From CAVVUC01 sp963751395 (lineage in GTDB: Bacteria; Verrucomicrobiota; Verrucomicrobiia; Chthoniobacterales; Chthoniobacteraceae), in contig CAVVUC010000001.1 of the NCBI GenBank assembly GCA_963751395.1, positions 1,364,001 to 1,428,000 of the forward strand: a DNA stretch of 64,000 nt, written 5' to 3'. Numbering within the stretch: the first letter of the stretch is position 1; the number at the start of each line of letters is the position of its first letter. Of this stretch, positions 1 to 9,340 are shown piece by piece. The notes beneath the pieces were generated by a model. It did no database searches and was not told the origin of the DNA. It was given only the letters and a program-made list of their open reading frames with translations. The translations under genes were made by a program, and so were the position numbers.

Positions 1-489
1 CGCCACGCCGGACTTCGCCGCCTTGTAGTCGATGCTGTCCACATGCAGCCACATGACGAATTTTTTCGTCGTCTTGTTGTAGATCACCTTTGGTCGTTCG
101 ATCACCTTGTCGCAGTGCAAATCGTGCTTCGGATCTTCCGCCACCGAATTCAGGACGACACCCAGATTTTTCCAGTCGGTGAGATTAGTCGAGCGATAGC
201 AGGAAACACCGCCGGCCACGACGCGCGTGCCGCCCCAGGCGACATTGCAGGCGGGCACGTAGGTGCGGCCTTCCTTGAGTTCGCCGTACCAGTAGTACGC
301 TCCTTCATGGAACAGAATCCCGCCGCCGTGGGCGTTGATATGCACACCCTTGTCATCCGGCCAGATTTCACCAGGGCGGAAACTTTTGTCCGCGGGAGCT
401 GCGGGCGACTGCGCGGGGCAGGTTCCACCGACAAAGGCCAGCGCCAGTGCCAGCGCGATTATCGGGATGGTCCTGTTGGTTTGTTTCAT
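1..489 (-). CDS. Secreted GH43 propeller, exo-beta-1,3-galactanase-like, 3' part outside window
   Basis: The 163 visible codons run from the start at 489 off the left edge, so the C-terminal half is missing. A Sec signal peptide (about residues 1-28, ending CPAQS) is followed by WPDDKGVHINAHGGG, a YYWYGE motif and ERPKVIYN...VMWLH. From family knowledge, these motifs are shared by GH43 subfamily 24 exo-beta-1,3-galactanases, which release galactose from beta-1,3-galactan backbones outside the cytoplasm. The expected catalytic Glu and Gln lie in the missing part. The start at 489 is preferred because it opens a clean signal peptide, but the frame stays open to an ATG at 558. The signal-peptide region is nearly identical at DNA level to the GH43 gene ending at 61760, with a 24-base perfect match, which points to a recent duplicate. 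Confidence 0.75.
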   Translation of the reverse strand, partial: MKQTNRTIPIIALALALAFVGGTCPAQSPAAPADKSFRPGEIWPDDKGVHINAHGGGILFHEGAYYWYGELKEGRTYVPACNVAWGGTRVVAGGVSCYRSTNLTDWKNLGVVLNSVAEDPKHDLHCDKVIERPKVIYNKTTKKFVMWLHVDSIDYKAAKSGVA

Positions 490-558
490 GTCATTGGCAG
501 TGGCCACCGTGGCACAGATGAGAGTGAGCAGTCTTCTCAGTAATCTGTTTCGTTTCAT
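490..558 (-). other. In-frame extra signal-peptide-like stub upstream of the GH43 start
   Basis: The 23 codons immediately upstream of the GH43 start are in frame with it and begin with their own ATG (558). They encode MKRNRLLRRLLTLICATVAT and four further residues, which itself looks like a signal peptide: basic n-region, then a hydrophobic core. If translation began at 558 the protein would carry two signal peptides in tandem. I infer that this is the remaining 5' end of another secreted gene whose body was deleted. It could also be a simple N-terminal extension. Confidence 0.35.
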
Positions 559-589
559 GGGTATTGGCAAAGGGAGTGTTGGCAAAGGA

Positions 590-3422
590 TCATCGGCACC
601 AGTCCGGCAGCACCACATCCTTGCGTCGGGACTCTGGCGCAACTTTCAAGCCGGTGATTTTGCCACCTTCCAGCGTGACTTCAACAATGGTTTGCTTGGG
701 CGCATGCAGCTTGAAACTCACGTCCCAATCCTTCGGCCAGGCGGGGAAGAGCAAAATCTTGTCGCCGGCCGACTGGATGAGCATGTAGTTGATCGTGGCC
801 ACCAGGTTGCCGCCGTGGCATTGGTCGGGAAGCCAGTCGTAGTTCGGTCCCCAGGTGGCGGGCCAGCGGTAGGCCGCGTTGGAGTTCGCCATTCTGGACT
901 TCACGATCTCCGCCGCCTCGCGGGTCAGGCCGAGCAGGGCCGCCGCGTTGCTGTCGTAGCCCCAGCCGACATCGAGGATATTGCCGCGCAACCGGAAGGC
1001 ATTTCGCGCTTCATCGAGCATCGGACGCTGTAGTCCGAAAACGCGGAACGGCCAGACCGGGAACAACTCGGGATTCTCCACGTTCGAGCGCTTCGGCTCG
1101 TATTTTTGCGCCACCGCAACGCGGCGCACCGTCTTGCCATCGAGCCTGGCGTCCTCGATCGGGATGACCGGCGCGGCTGCCTTGATATGGGAGAAAAATT
1201 TTCGCTGATCCGGTGTGGTGAGGTTTTCCGGCAGCGCGCACAGCCGGGCGCTCACGTCGTTCAGTCCGGCGACGCTCGGCGTGTCGTTGATCACGCCGTG
1301 CCAATAGGTTTCCACCGCCTGGGTGGGATCGAGGACGATGCGGCCGTCGGCGTCCTTGCGGAAGCGGCTGTCGAAGTATTTCAGCACGGAGGTCGCCATC
1401 GGCATCAGGCGTTTTTTCGCAAACTCCGCATCGCCGGTGTGCTCGTCGTAATCGAGCATCAGCCCCACGAGTTCGAGGCCCTGGTTCCATGCATAACGCC
1501 AATACGTGGAGCCCACTTCATTGGGTTGTTTGCCATTGCGGTCCCAGCCGTAGTCGCCGTTGGCGTAGGCACCCCAGATGGTCAGGGTTTCAGAAAAATA
1601 ACAGCCCTCGGCATTGTGGTAGAGTTTGGCGCGCGCCTCGGCGAAGGGCCGGATGCGCTCGAACATGTCGAACAACGGCAGCATCAGATCGAAATCGCCC
1701 GCCGCCTGCATCGCGTGGTAGGGCATTCGGACATTCTGCCACCAATGGCAGTCGCCCCAGCGCCGCCAGTCGGGATTATCCTTCGTGTTCAAGCCATTGT
1801 TGCTGTTGTGCGTGGCCGCGGTCGGCAGCGGGGCGGGCTCGACGGTGAAGATGCTGCCATTGAACTTGATCGGAAGAATCGAGCGTCCGGCGCAGGCTTG
1901 CATGTAGCGCTGCAGCGTGTGCGCCTTGCCAATCGTCATATCCGCCACCGTCGGGGAAACCTTGTCCTGCCCCAAAAACAGGCCGTGCCGCGAGCGTCCG
2001 GTCGGGGAAAGCGCGGAGGCTACCTGAGCGACCGGATTGCCATCCACATAGATCGCCATCGCGCCGTCGCGTGCGTCGTAGGTCGCGGCGACATGCTGCC
2101 ACTGGCCGGGTTTGAGGACGTTGTCCGGTGATTGGAGAATCGCCGTGCCGACGATGAGGCGCAGGCCGTTCGCCCCCTGCACGTCGAAGAGGAAACCGTC
2201 GGACTTGCCCGCCGGTGACCTTGTCGAGAATGCGGCCCGAGGCGGCGGCGGCGGGTTTGATCCAGCCTTCGATGGTCAGTCCTCGTTTGAAAACGGGAAC
2301 CGCGATGGCCGGGGTGGAGCCCGTTTCCGCGTCCGCCTTGGCGCGTGCGGCGATGGCATCGGGAGTGAGCGGTTTCCCAAGCAAATGCAGTCCGCCGGTG
2401 CTGCCGGCGAAGCGGCTGCCGCCATCCGAGTCCACCCCGACGCGCAAGGGATGATTGTTTGCCGGAACCTCCAAGCCCGGCGGGACATCGCAACGGACCC
2501 AGGAACGCTCCTGGAATGCCGTCCACCACTTGGCGGTCCGGCCGGCCGCCGCGACCGGATCGGCCTGTTTTTCCGCCGTTTCGCGGGCCAGTTTCAGCCA
2601 GTCATCCGCCGTGTCGGTCTGCTCGCACGGACTGGCCACGCGGAGGTGGAACGCCTGTAGCGGTTTCGCGGTGGCCAGGGTGCGATCATCCGTTGCCTGG
2701 AACCCCTTGCCCGTGACCCAGCCGCCGAAGGTCCGGTGCAACAGCGGATTCCAAAGCGTGTTCCGGATCGGCTCCAGCGATTGGACGCGGACCGTTTCCT
2801 CGAAGGCGAAGGCATTTTCATTGCGGTGATACCAGCAGACCGCGTCCGGTCCGGCCTTGGGAAATTGGTCGGCGGCCTGGACAATCTTGTGCGGCCCGCG
2901 CGCCAGGGTCCACGCCAACTCAGCGGCCACCGGTTGGGGTGCCGTGCGCCAGCTTTCCACCTTCGCCGAGACCGTCAGCGGCACTTCGGAATTTCCGATG
3001 ACATGAACCACCGGAGCCGCCGCATCCACGAACACCTTGAGCGTGACGCGCTGGTTTGCCGCGCCCGCCGTGATTTCGCAAATGCCTTCGCGGAGCTTCA
3101 ACTCCTGCCGGAACGGCGCGCCTGCCGCAAACGGATTGGGCGAGATTGAGACACGAACCTTGCCAACCTTGCAGAACTGGGAAATCTCGCTGTAGGCATC
3201 ATTGCGGCTGACATAAAAAAGCAGGTCCCCGCCGGACTCGACCCACAGATTGATGCCGAGTGAGCCGTTGCCCAGTGGCATGGAATCCGCCGCGCTCGTG
3301 CCCGGCGAATCCCACAGGACATTGCAGTCATCCAGCGACGGCATCGGCGCAGCTTCCGCAACGGAACACAGCCACGCCGCCACGGCGGCGGACATCGACA
3401 GAAGGATGATTGTTTTCAGCAT
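590..3422 (-). pseudogene. DUF5703-type six-hairpin glycosidase with inserted LamG domain, frameshifted
   Basis: A signal peptide (residues 1-24) precedes the N-terminal beta-sandwich with VLWDSPGTSAADSMPLGNGS and NDAYSEISQFCKVGKVRV, the signature of the DUF5703 family. A (alpha/alpha)6 barrel follows (FNGSIFTVEPAP, CHGGNLVATINYML, LFPAWPKDWDVSFKLHAP). Between linker and barrel, about residues 325-475, sits a LamG/concanavalin-like domain (GLTIEGWIKP ... GQWQHVAATYDARDG) that the other two DUF5703 proteins of the array lack. The frame breaks at the CCC run 2208-2210; removing one base restores KSDGFLFDVQGANGLRL and gives one 943-residue protein. The extra base may be a real mutation or a sequencing error. 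The family reaction is not established; position and fold suggest an exo-glycosidase. Confidence 0.75.
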
Positions 3423-3505
3423 GTTGGTTTTCTAACGATTGATTCGATCCTTTCGCATGATTCGGGTGACTCCACCCTGCCGCCAGCGGGGCAGTCCAGC
3501 GGCGG

Positions 3506-6108
3506 TCATTGGCCGGAAAGCCGCGCTTGCACTTCGAGTTCGGCGAGGGCGGCGGGTTGGTTGTTCGGAGTTTGCACGAAACTCACGCGCAGGTAGCGGC
3601 CGCGGGCGTCGGCGCTGGCGGCGGTGTCGCTGCGTTCGGCGGTGTCGTTGGTGGATTGGGATTGGTCGGTGACGAGTTTCCAGTCGCTGGTGCCGTCGTT
3701 GGAAATCTCGATTTTGTAGCGCCAGTTGCCGGGGGAGGGGAATGTCAGTTTTGAGCTACTGACGACGCAGATGCGTTCGAGATCGACGCGCAGCCAGGCA
3801 TTGGTGTCGTTGGCGGCGGCCTGCCAGAACGTGGCGGGGTTGCCGTCGTTGGCGAAGCGGCCGCTGTGGTTTTCCGCCTGGCTGCTGGAGCGCGTCGGGT
3901 TTGCCACGCCGAGAGTGACGGATTTTTCGCTGATCGGTGCCCCGGCCAGCTTGCGGTAGGGACGGGGTTTGGCGGCTGGTGTGGTTCCGGGGACGAACTC
4001 GGGTCCGCCTTGGGAAAGCAACTCCACTGTCGAGTCCTTGAGCCCCGGCGAGGTGGCGCGGATCAGGGTTTTACCGGCGTAATGGGACCGGAATGCCATT
4101 GCGGCCCTGCCCTCGCGGATGGCGATGTCGGAGTCGGCGGCGAACGTGATGCTCGGTCCGGTGGGGAACTCGCCGGGTCCGGACTCGATGGTGAGCGTCA
4201 CCGGCGGGCACTGGCTGGTTTCCTTGCCGTCCTTGTCGAGCACGGTCACGATTAGCTGCACGTCGTCCGTGCCGTGAGTGGAATTGAGGGTGGATTTATC
4301 GGCGGTGAGTTGAAGTGAGGCGCCGGCTCCATCTCCCGGCCAGGCAGGTGGGGGGATTTGGCGGTATTCGTTGCGGTACCAATACCACGCGCGCTTCGGC
4401 AGGCGGAAATAATCCACAATGCCCATGACTCCGGCGCGGCCGCAGCGGCTGCCGTGATCGTATCCGCACCAGATCGACTCGCCGCTGCGCCACGGCATGC
4501 GCCAGGAACCGAGCTTGTTGGGATCGGCTCCCGGGGTGCGGGCCAGCCCGCCCAGCCGGGGTCGTATGGGCCGGGTCGGTCCACCACGACGGAGCTGTAT
4601 TCGCTGACCAGGCTCGGGACGCCCGGGTTCTGGTATTCCGGCAGGCTGGCGCCGTCGCCATTGTATCCGGCGAGGTCTCCGAGTTTGTCGATTTCGCCGC
4701 GCTGGCAGCCGCCGATGGCCGCCGGGCGGGTTGGGTCGAGTTTTCGGGCGAGCGCCACGGAATCGGCGAGCAATTTCCTCACTTTCGGCATCACCTCGTC
4801 GTTGCTGAAAAACGGCTCGTTGCTCATGCTCCAGGCGATGACGCTCGGGTGGTTGCGATGGATGCGGATCATCGCAGCCAGGCTGGCTTTGACGCTCGCC
4901 TCGAACTCCGCCTCGTCGGCGGGATTGAGCGGGTAGGCGCTGGCCTCCCAGGAGGTATCGCCCGAAAACCCGCCAGTGCCCCAGAATGGGTTTTCCGACC
5001 AGAGAAACACGCCGGTTTCGTCGCAGGCTTTGGTGAAAGCCGGGGCGTGCGGGTAGTGCGAACCGCGGATGAAATCAAATCCGGCCTCCTTCATCATGCG
5101 CACATCGCGGAGGGCGGCGTTGTCGGTCACCGCATCGCCCCAGCCGGCGTGGTCCTGGTGGACGTTGGCACCGATGAGATAGCGGTGTTTGCCATTCAGG
5201 AAAAACCCCTTGTCGGCCGTGAACTTGAACCAGCGGAAGCCCAGCGGCGAGGTGAAATCATCCACCGGCTGGTCGGCGTCGAGCACCGTGGATTTGACCG
5301 TGTAGAGATTTGGTTCCTCGGGCGACCAGAGTTTCGGGTTGGCCACCGGGGTGCTGGTTTGATCGAACGTGTGGGTGGTCCCGGCGGCGATGGTTTGGGA
5401 GGATTTCATTTCCGCGACGGTCTTTCCGGCGGCATCGACCACCCGGGTGATCAGCGTGGCGGGTTTTGCGGTGTTCGACTGGTTGGTCACTTCGGTTTTG
5501 ACGTTCACCGTGCCGGACTGTTCGGAAACCTCGGGGGTCGTCACAAACGTCCCATACCAGGCCACGCGGAGCGGCGAGGTGACGACGACGCGCACGTTGC
5601 GGTAAATCCCGCCGGAAAACACGTGCTCGCCGGAGCGCGGGGTGAGGCGCGGACTCCAGAAATTGTTGACCCGCACCGCGACGGAGTTGTTTCCGGGCTT
5701 GAGGGCGTCGGTGATGTCAAAGGTGAAACCATTGTAGCCGCCCTTGTGTTCGCCGATGAGTTTGCCGTTGATGAAGACCTCGGTGACTTGGAACGCGCCG
5801 TCGAATTCAAGGCTGACGCGTTTGCCCGACCACGCTTGCGGGACGTCGATCGTGTTGCGATACCATCCGTAGCCGGCGTAAAACTCGTGGTTCAGGAAAT
5901 ACGGCATCGAGAACGAATGCGGCAGGTTGGTGGGTTCCCACGCAGTGTCGTCGAAGCCTGGTTTTTCCGCGCCGATGACGTCGCCGAGCTGGAATTTCCA
6001 GCCCCGGTTGAAGCTGAGGTTCTGGCGGATTTCCCCGGCTGCGGCCAAATGGGCGAGGCAGAAGAGGATGGCGAGGAATGATGCGAGAAGTTTTTGGATG
6101 TGAATCAT
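3506..6108 (-). pseudogene. GH2 family beta-galactosidase-like enzyme, frameshifted near its C-terminal third
   Basis: The product has a signal peptide (1-24), a GH2 sugar-binding jelly roll (NLSFNRGWKFQLGD), an Ig-like sandwich and a TIM barrel. The acid/base Glu is in AWSMSNEPFF (about residue 430) and the nucleophile Glu in LVSEYSS (about 502). A BIG/DUF4982-like beta domain and an F5/8 type C (discoidin) domain follow (FWQAAANDTNAWLRVDLE). The upstream frame ends at 4252, but the frame reading GLARTPGADPNKLGSWRMPW takes over near 4547-4553. One base is missing there, next to a GGGC/GGCC run; restoring it gives about 867 residues. Both catalytic Glu residues precede the break, so a truncated enzyme could still fold in part. 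GH2 also contains beta-glucuronidases and beta-mannosidases; beta-galactosidase is the best guess only. Confidence 0.75.
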
Positions 6109-6135
6109 GATGGTGGGACGATCTTGGATTTGAAA

Positions 6136-6664
6136 TCAAAGCTTGGAGTTGAGCACGGAAGCGGCTCCTGGTTCGCCGACGGTGGTTTCGACTTGGAAGG
6201 ATGTTCCGGATGCGAGTTTCGGATCAAGATTCAAAGTCACCTCGGTGCCCGCGTAGGGTGCGATTTCTTTCACCGGGGCGGTGACAGTGATTGGCTGCAC
6301 ACTCTCACCGCTGAGAGTGACTTTGAGCGTGGTTGGAGCAGATGCCTTGATGCCGAAATTTTCGACCATGACACTGATTTTGCCGGGTTCCGTGAGGCGC
6401 GGTGGCTGCGACGAGAGAATGGCCGTGGGGCCGGGATGGATCGGAGCGCGGACGTGGCCCAGCACGAGATCGCCCTCTTTCGATTTGCCGAGAAGTTTCG
6501 CCACCGGGTCTTTCGGCGAAAACTCCCCGCCCATGGAATCGAACGTCACGAGCAGATTGCCGCCTTCGGAAGAGGAATCGATTGCCTTGGCGCCCTTGCC
6601 GCGATTCACCTCGTTGGGCGGGCCGAAACGTAGCGACGCGGTGTCGAACGAGTCCCCATGAACT
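6136..6664 (-). pseudogene. 3' part of a propeller glycoside hydrolase gene split by IS110
   Basis: This piece encodes the C-terminal beta-sandwich of the gene that starts at 9310: VHGDSFDTASLRFGPPNEVN, then KAIDSSSEG...FDSMGG and a last domain rich in TLKVTLSGE-type strands. Joined to 8163-9310 after removing 6665-8162, it gives one uninterrupted frame of 559 codons reading SENRSVHGDSF across the junction. It has no start codon of its own in a sensible place; the open frame seen up to 6807 is element DNA. Without expression from within the IS it should be silent. Confidence 0.85.
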
Positions 6665-6925
6665 GCGTTCACCACGCAGCATGAAAATGGGGTTAGTGTT
6701 ATGCGTGAACCGTCCTGCCTGGATACAAGTCGTTTTTCCCCTTGGTGCATGTAAGCCCGCGAACGAGTCTGACTGGAATGCCTGTTTTGCACCACACATT
6801 GCGTCAACCTGCGCTCCGCAAGGAGCGCGGCGGAACGCGCGGAGTAGAGTATTCATCTGCCGGGCATTCTCCAAAGCTGGACGGTTCCAATCTGAAACCA
6901 TTAACCCCTGGAGGAACCTCTGATC
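6665..6925 (+). ncRNA. Candidate IS110 bridge RNA region (left-end leader)
   Basis: This is the only non-coding part of the element. From published work on IS110 elements, the leader upstream of the recombinase encodes a structured RNA whose two loops pair with target and donor DNA. Structure is visible here. GTTCAC-GCA at 6667-6678 can pair with TGCGTGAAC at 6702-6710, leaving a CAC bulge. GCGCTCC (6811-6817) and GGAGCGC (6822-6828) form a perfect stem closed by a GCAA tetraloop. Exact RNA ends and guide loops cannot be fixed from one sequence. The recombinase ribosome binding site (GGAGG, 6910-6914) is at its 3' end. Confidence 0.45.
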
Positions 6926-8162
6926 ATGCAAGTTATCTACGAACATTGTGCCGGCCTCGACGTTCACAAGAAGAGCGTTGTCGCCTGCGTCTGGAATAGT
7001 CCGCTGACTGGCCAAACGGCCAGGGAAACTCGCAGCTTTGGCACCATGACTGCCGATCTGCTGGCCTTGAGCGACTGGCTGCAGAGCCACGCCGTGACCC
7101 ATGTCGCGATGGAAAGCACCGGCGTCTATTGGAAGCCCATCTACAATTTGCTTGAAGGCCATTTTGAGTTGCTGGTGGTCAATGCGCAGCACGTCAAGGC
7201 GGTGCCGGGTCGCAAGACCGACGTGGCCGATGCCGAGTGGATTGGCGATCTGCTCCGTCACGGACTGATGCGCGGCAGTTTCATTCCGCCGCAGGCGCAG
7301 CGTGAGTTGCGCGAACTGACCCGCCACCGCAGCAATCTGGTGGGGCGCCGGGTCCAAGCGGTCAACGAACTGCAAAAAGCCTTGGAAGGCACGAATATCA
7401 AGCTGGCCAGTGTCGTCAGCGACATCACCGGAGTCTCGGCCACGGCGATGCTCCATGGCTTGCTGGAAGGACGCACCGATCGGAAAGCCTTGTCGGATTT
7501 GGCCAAGGGCCGGTTGCGTGCCAAGAAAGAGCAGTTGCAGAAGGCCCTCGAAGGCGTGCTGCGCGCCCATCACCGGCTCATCATCGCCCAATTGCTGGCC
7601 GACATCGACTTCTTCGAGGAGCAAATCGAGGAGGTCGGCCAGGAGGTCGCACGCCGGCTGCAAAAGGACCAGGCCACCCTCGACAAGCTCGATGGGACTC
7701 CAGGCATCAACCAGCGCCTGGCCCAGGTCATTCTCGCCGAAGTCGGCACGGATATGAGCCGGTTCCCAGACGCCAACCATTTGGTCTCCTGGGCTGGCTT
7801 GTGTCCTGGAAACAATGAAAGCGCAGGCAAGCGACGCAGCAGCCGCATCCGCCACGGCAACCAGGCGCTGAAGAACGCCCTGGTGGAAGCCGCCCATGCC
7901 GCTGCCCACACCAAAGAAACCTATCTGCAAAGCCTCTACAAACGGCTCGTCTCCAAACGGGGCAAAAAGCGGGCGATGATCGCGGTGGCCCGCAGCATCT
8001 TGGTCAGCATCTACCACATGCTCTCTCGCGACAGCATCTGGCAAGACCTCGGTGCCGACTACTTCGAGCGCCGCAATTCAGGGCAGATCATCGCGCGCCT
8101 CACCAGCCGCCTCCAAAACCTCGGCTACCAAGTCGCACTCACCCCCATTCCCATGACTTCCT
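6665..8162 (+). mobile_element. IS110-family insertion sequence, 1498 bp, intact
   Basis: The element is oriented against the whole array and interrupts the GH gene 8163-9310/6136-6664. A CT dinucleotide lies at 6663-6664 and at 8161-8162. Deleting one copy plus everything between restores the host frame exactly, so the ends are 6665-8162 or, equivalently, 6663-8160. There is no target duplication beyond CT and no terminal inverted repeat. From family knowledge, this is how IS110 elements insert, by recombination at a two-base core. The non-coding left end is 261 bp and the right end is essentially nil, which is the IS110 layout rather than IS1111. Confidence 0.9.
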
Positions 8163-8164
8163 GA
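6926..8164 (+). CDS. IS110-family transposase (DEDD/serine recombinase), 412 aa
   Basis: The N-terminal RuvC-like DEDD domain is complete: D12 in GLDVHKKS, E63 in AMESTGVYW, and D99 and D102 in RKTDVADAEW. A coiled-coil-like helical region (about 185-250) and the C-terminal Transposase_20 domain follow (GTPGINQRLAQVILAEVG, VSWAGLCPGN), with the conserved Ser299 in NNESAGKRR. Known IS110 enzymes use both domains together with a bridge RNA. Nothing suggests inactivation. A GGAGG motif lies 11 bases before ATG. The stop codon TGA (8162-8164) is made from the T of the CT core plus GA of the host target, so the element does not encode its own complete stop. It is the only supported plus-strand gene. 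Confidence 0.93.
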   Translation: MQVIYEHCAGLDVHKKSVVACVWNSPLTGQTARETRSFGTMTADLLALSDWLQSHAVTHVAMESTGVYWKPIYNLLEGHFELLVVNAQHVKAVPGRKTDVADAEWIGDLLRHGLMRGSFIPPQAQRELRELTRHRSNLVGRRVQAVNELQKALEGTNIKLASVVSDITGVSATAMLHGLLEGRTDRKALSDLAKGRLRAKKEQLQKALEGVLRAHHRLIIAQLLADIDFFEEQIEEVGQEVARRLQKDQATLDKLDGTPGINQRLAQVILAEVGTDMSRFPDANHLVSWAGLCPGNNESAGKRRSSRIRHGNQALKNALVEAAHAAAHTKETYLQSLYKRLVSKRGKKRAMIAVARSILVSIYHMLSRDSIWQDLGADYFERRNSGQIIARLTSRLQNLGYQVALTPIPMTS

Positions 8165-9310
8165 TCTATTTTCGGAGTAGGTCGGATCGAAGCCCGGCTC
8201 GGCGAGGATCTTGACCTGGACAGGTGCGTTCTTGGATTTCGCCGCGCGGGCGGAGACCAGTTCCAATCGGCGTTCCACGACGAGCGGCAAGGCGAGCACC
8301 TTCGAGCTATGGCCGTCGCCGCCGTGGTCGAGATCCTTCGGCGCGTCCATTGCCGCCAGATAGAGATGGATGGCGCGGCCGTGTTCATCCTGCAGCACAT
8401 TCGGGCGTTCGAGCTTGTGCCAGCCTTCCTTGCTGCCGTCGGGATGGCGGACGACTTCAATGTCGTAGGCTTTGCCCTCGTCCCAGGTCCAGTTCACGCC
8501 ATCGGGCGAGCGCAGGTAGAACGCGGTGCGGCCGTGCCAGTCGTTGACGATGAGGTGGTATTGGACTTCATCCCGCCAGATGACCGGATCCTCGAAGGCT
8601 CCTGGGATTTTTGGAAACATGCTCTCACAGGTGATTTTGCGGAAAGGCTTCAGACCGTCCTCGCTGATCCAAACATGGCCACCACGCGAAACCATCAGCA
8701 CGCTGCCGTCCTCGCGGATGGCGAAGGAATGGTTGCTCATCACGACTTCCTGCATGCCGCGGAGATCGTATTTGAGATCGTATTTCTGCCAGGGCCCGTC
8801 CGGGGACTTCGCGGTGTAAGCCCCGTCGATCACATACAGCACATAAGTTCCATCCTTGGCGCGGTAGAACATCACGTTGTGGCCGGGGCCGACCTCCTGC
8901 TTGACGGTGAACGGCCCGGTCGGCGAGGTGGAGGTTGCATGGATGACGCGGGAGTCCGGCCACGCGTTATGCCCGCGCGGGTCGGCTTCCGACCAGCGGG
9001 TGGCGAAGATATGATACAGGCCGTCGGCCTCGCGGTGGACGCTCATGCACCAATACGACCACGCCGGATCTTCGAGGCCGTTTTCCACCACGCGCGGTCT
9101 CACGTTGGTGCCGCCCCAGGTGTCCGAGCGCAGACCGTTGGGGACGGGCATCGGCAGGATGCGATCAATGAACGCGCCGCCGGGCACGATGTCGGCGGGA
9201 ACCTTGTAGGCGGAAGGCGCATGCTGCGCGCCGACGGGTCCGTAGCCGTCATCGGCAAGGCAGGCGCATGAGGCGGCAAAAGAAAAGAGGACTGCAATCG
9301 TTGTCTTCAT
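8163..9310 (-). pseudogene. 5' part of a secreted five-bladed propeller glycoside hydrolase split by IS110
   Basis: The product has a signal peptide (1-19, ...SCACLADD), then propeller blades with HIFATRWSEADPRGHNAWPD, a conserved acidic EDPVIWRDEVQYHLIVNDWHG and YLRSPDGVNWTWDEG. This resembles GH43/GH117-like clan members that act on arabinose- or galactose-type residues; the exact family is uncertain. Codons continue without a break to 8163, where the IS110 end lies, and resume at 6664. The uninterrupted gene would encode 558 residues. As it stands the frame runs about 28 codons into the antisense of the transposase before stopping at 8078, so the propeller is present but the C-terminal sandwich is lost. 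Confidence 0.82.
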
Positions 9311-9340
9311 ATTGTTTGGAACATCATTTTGAAAAGAAAC

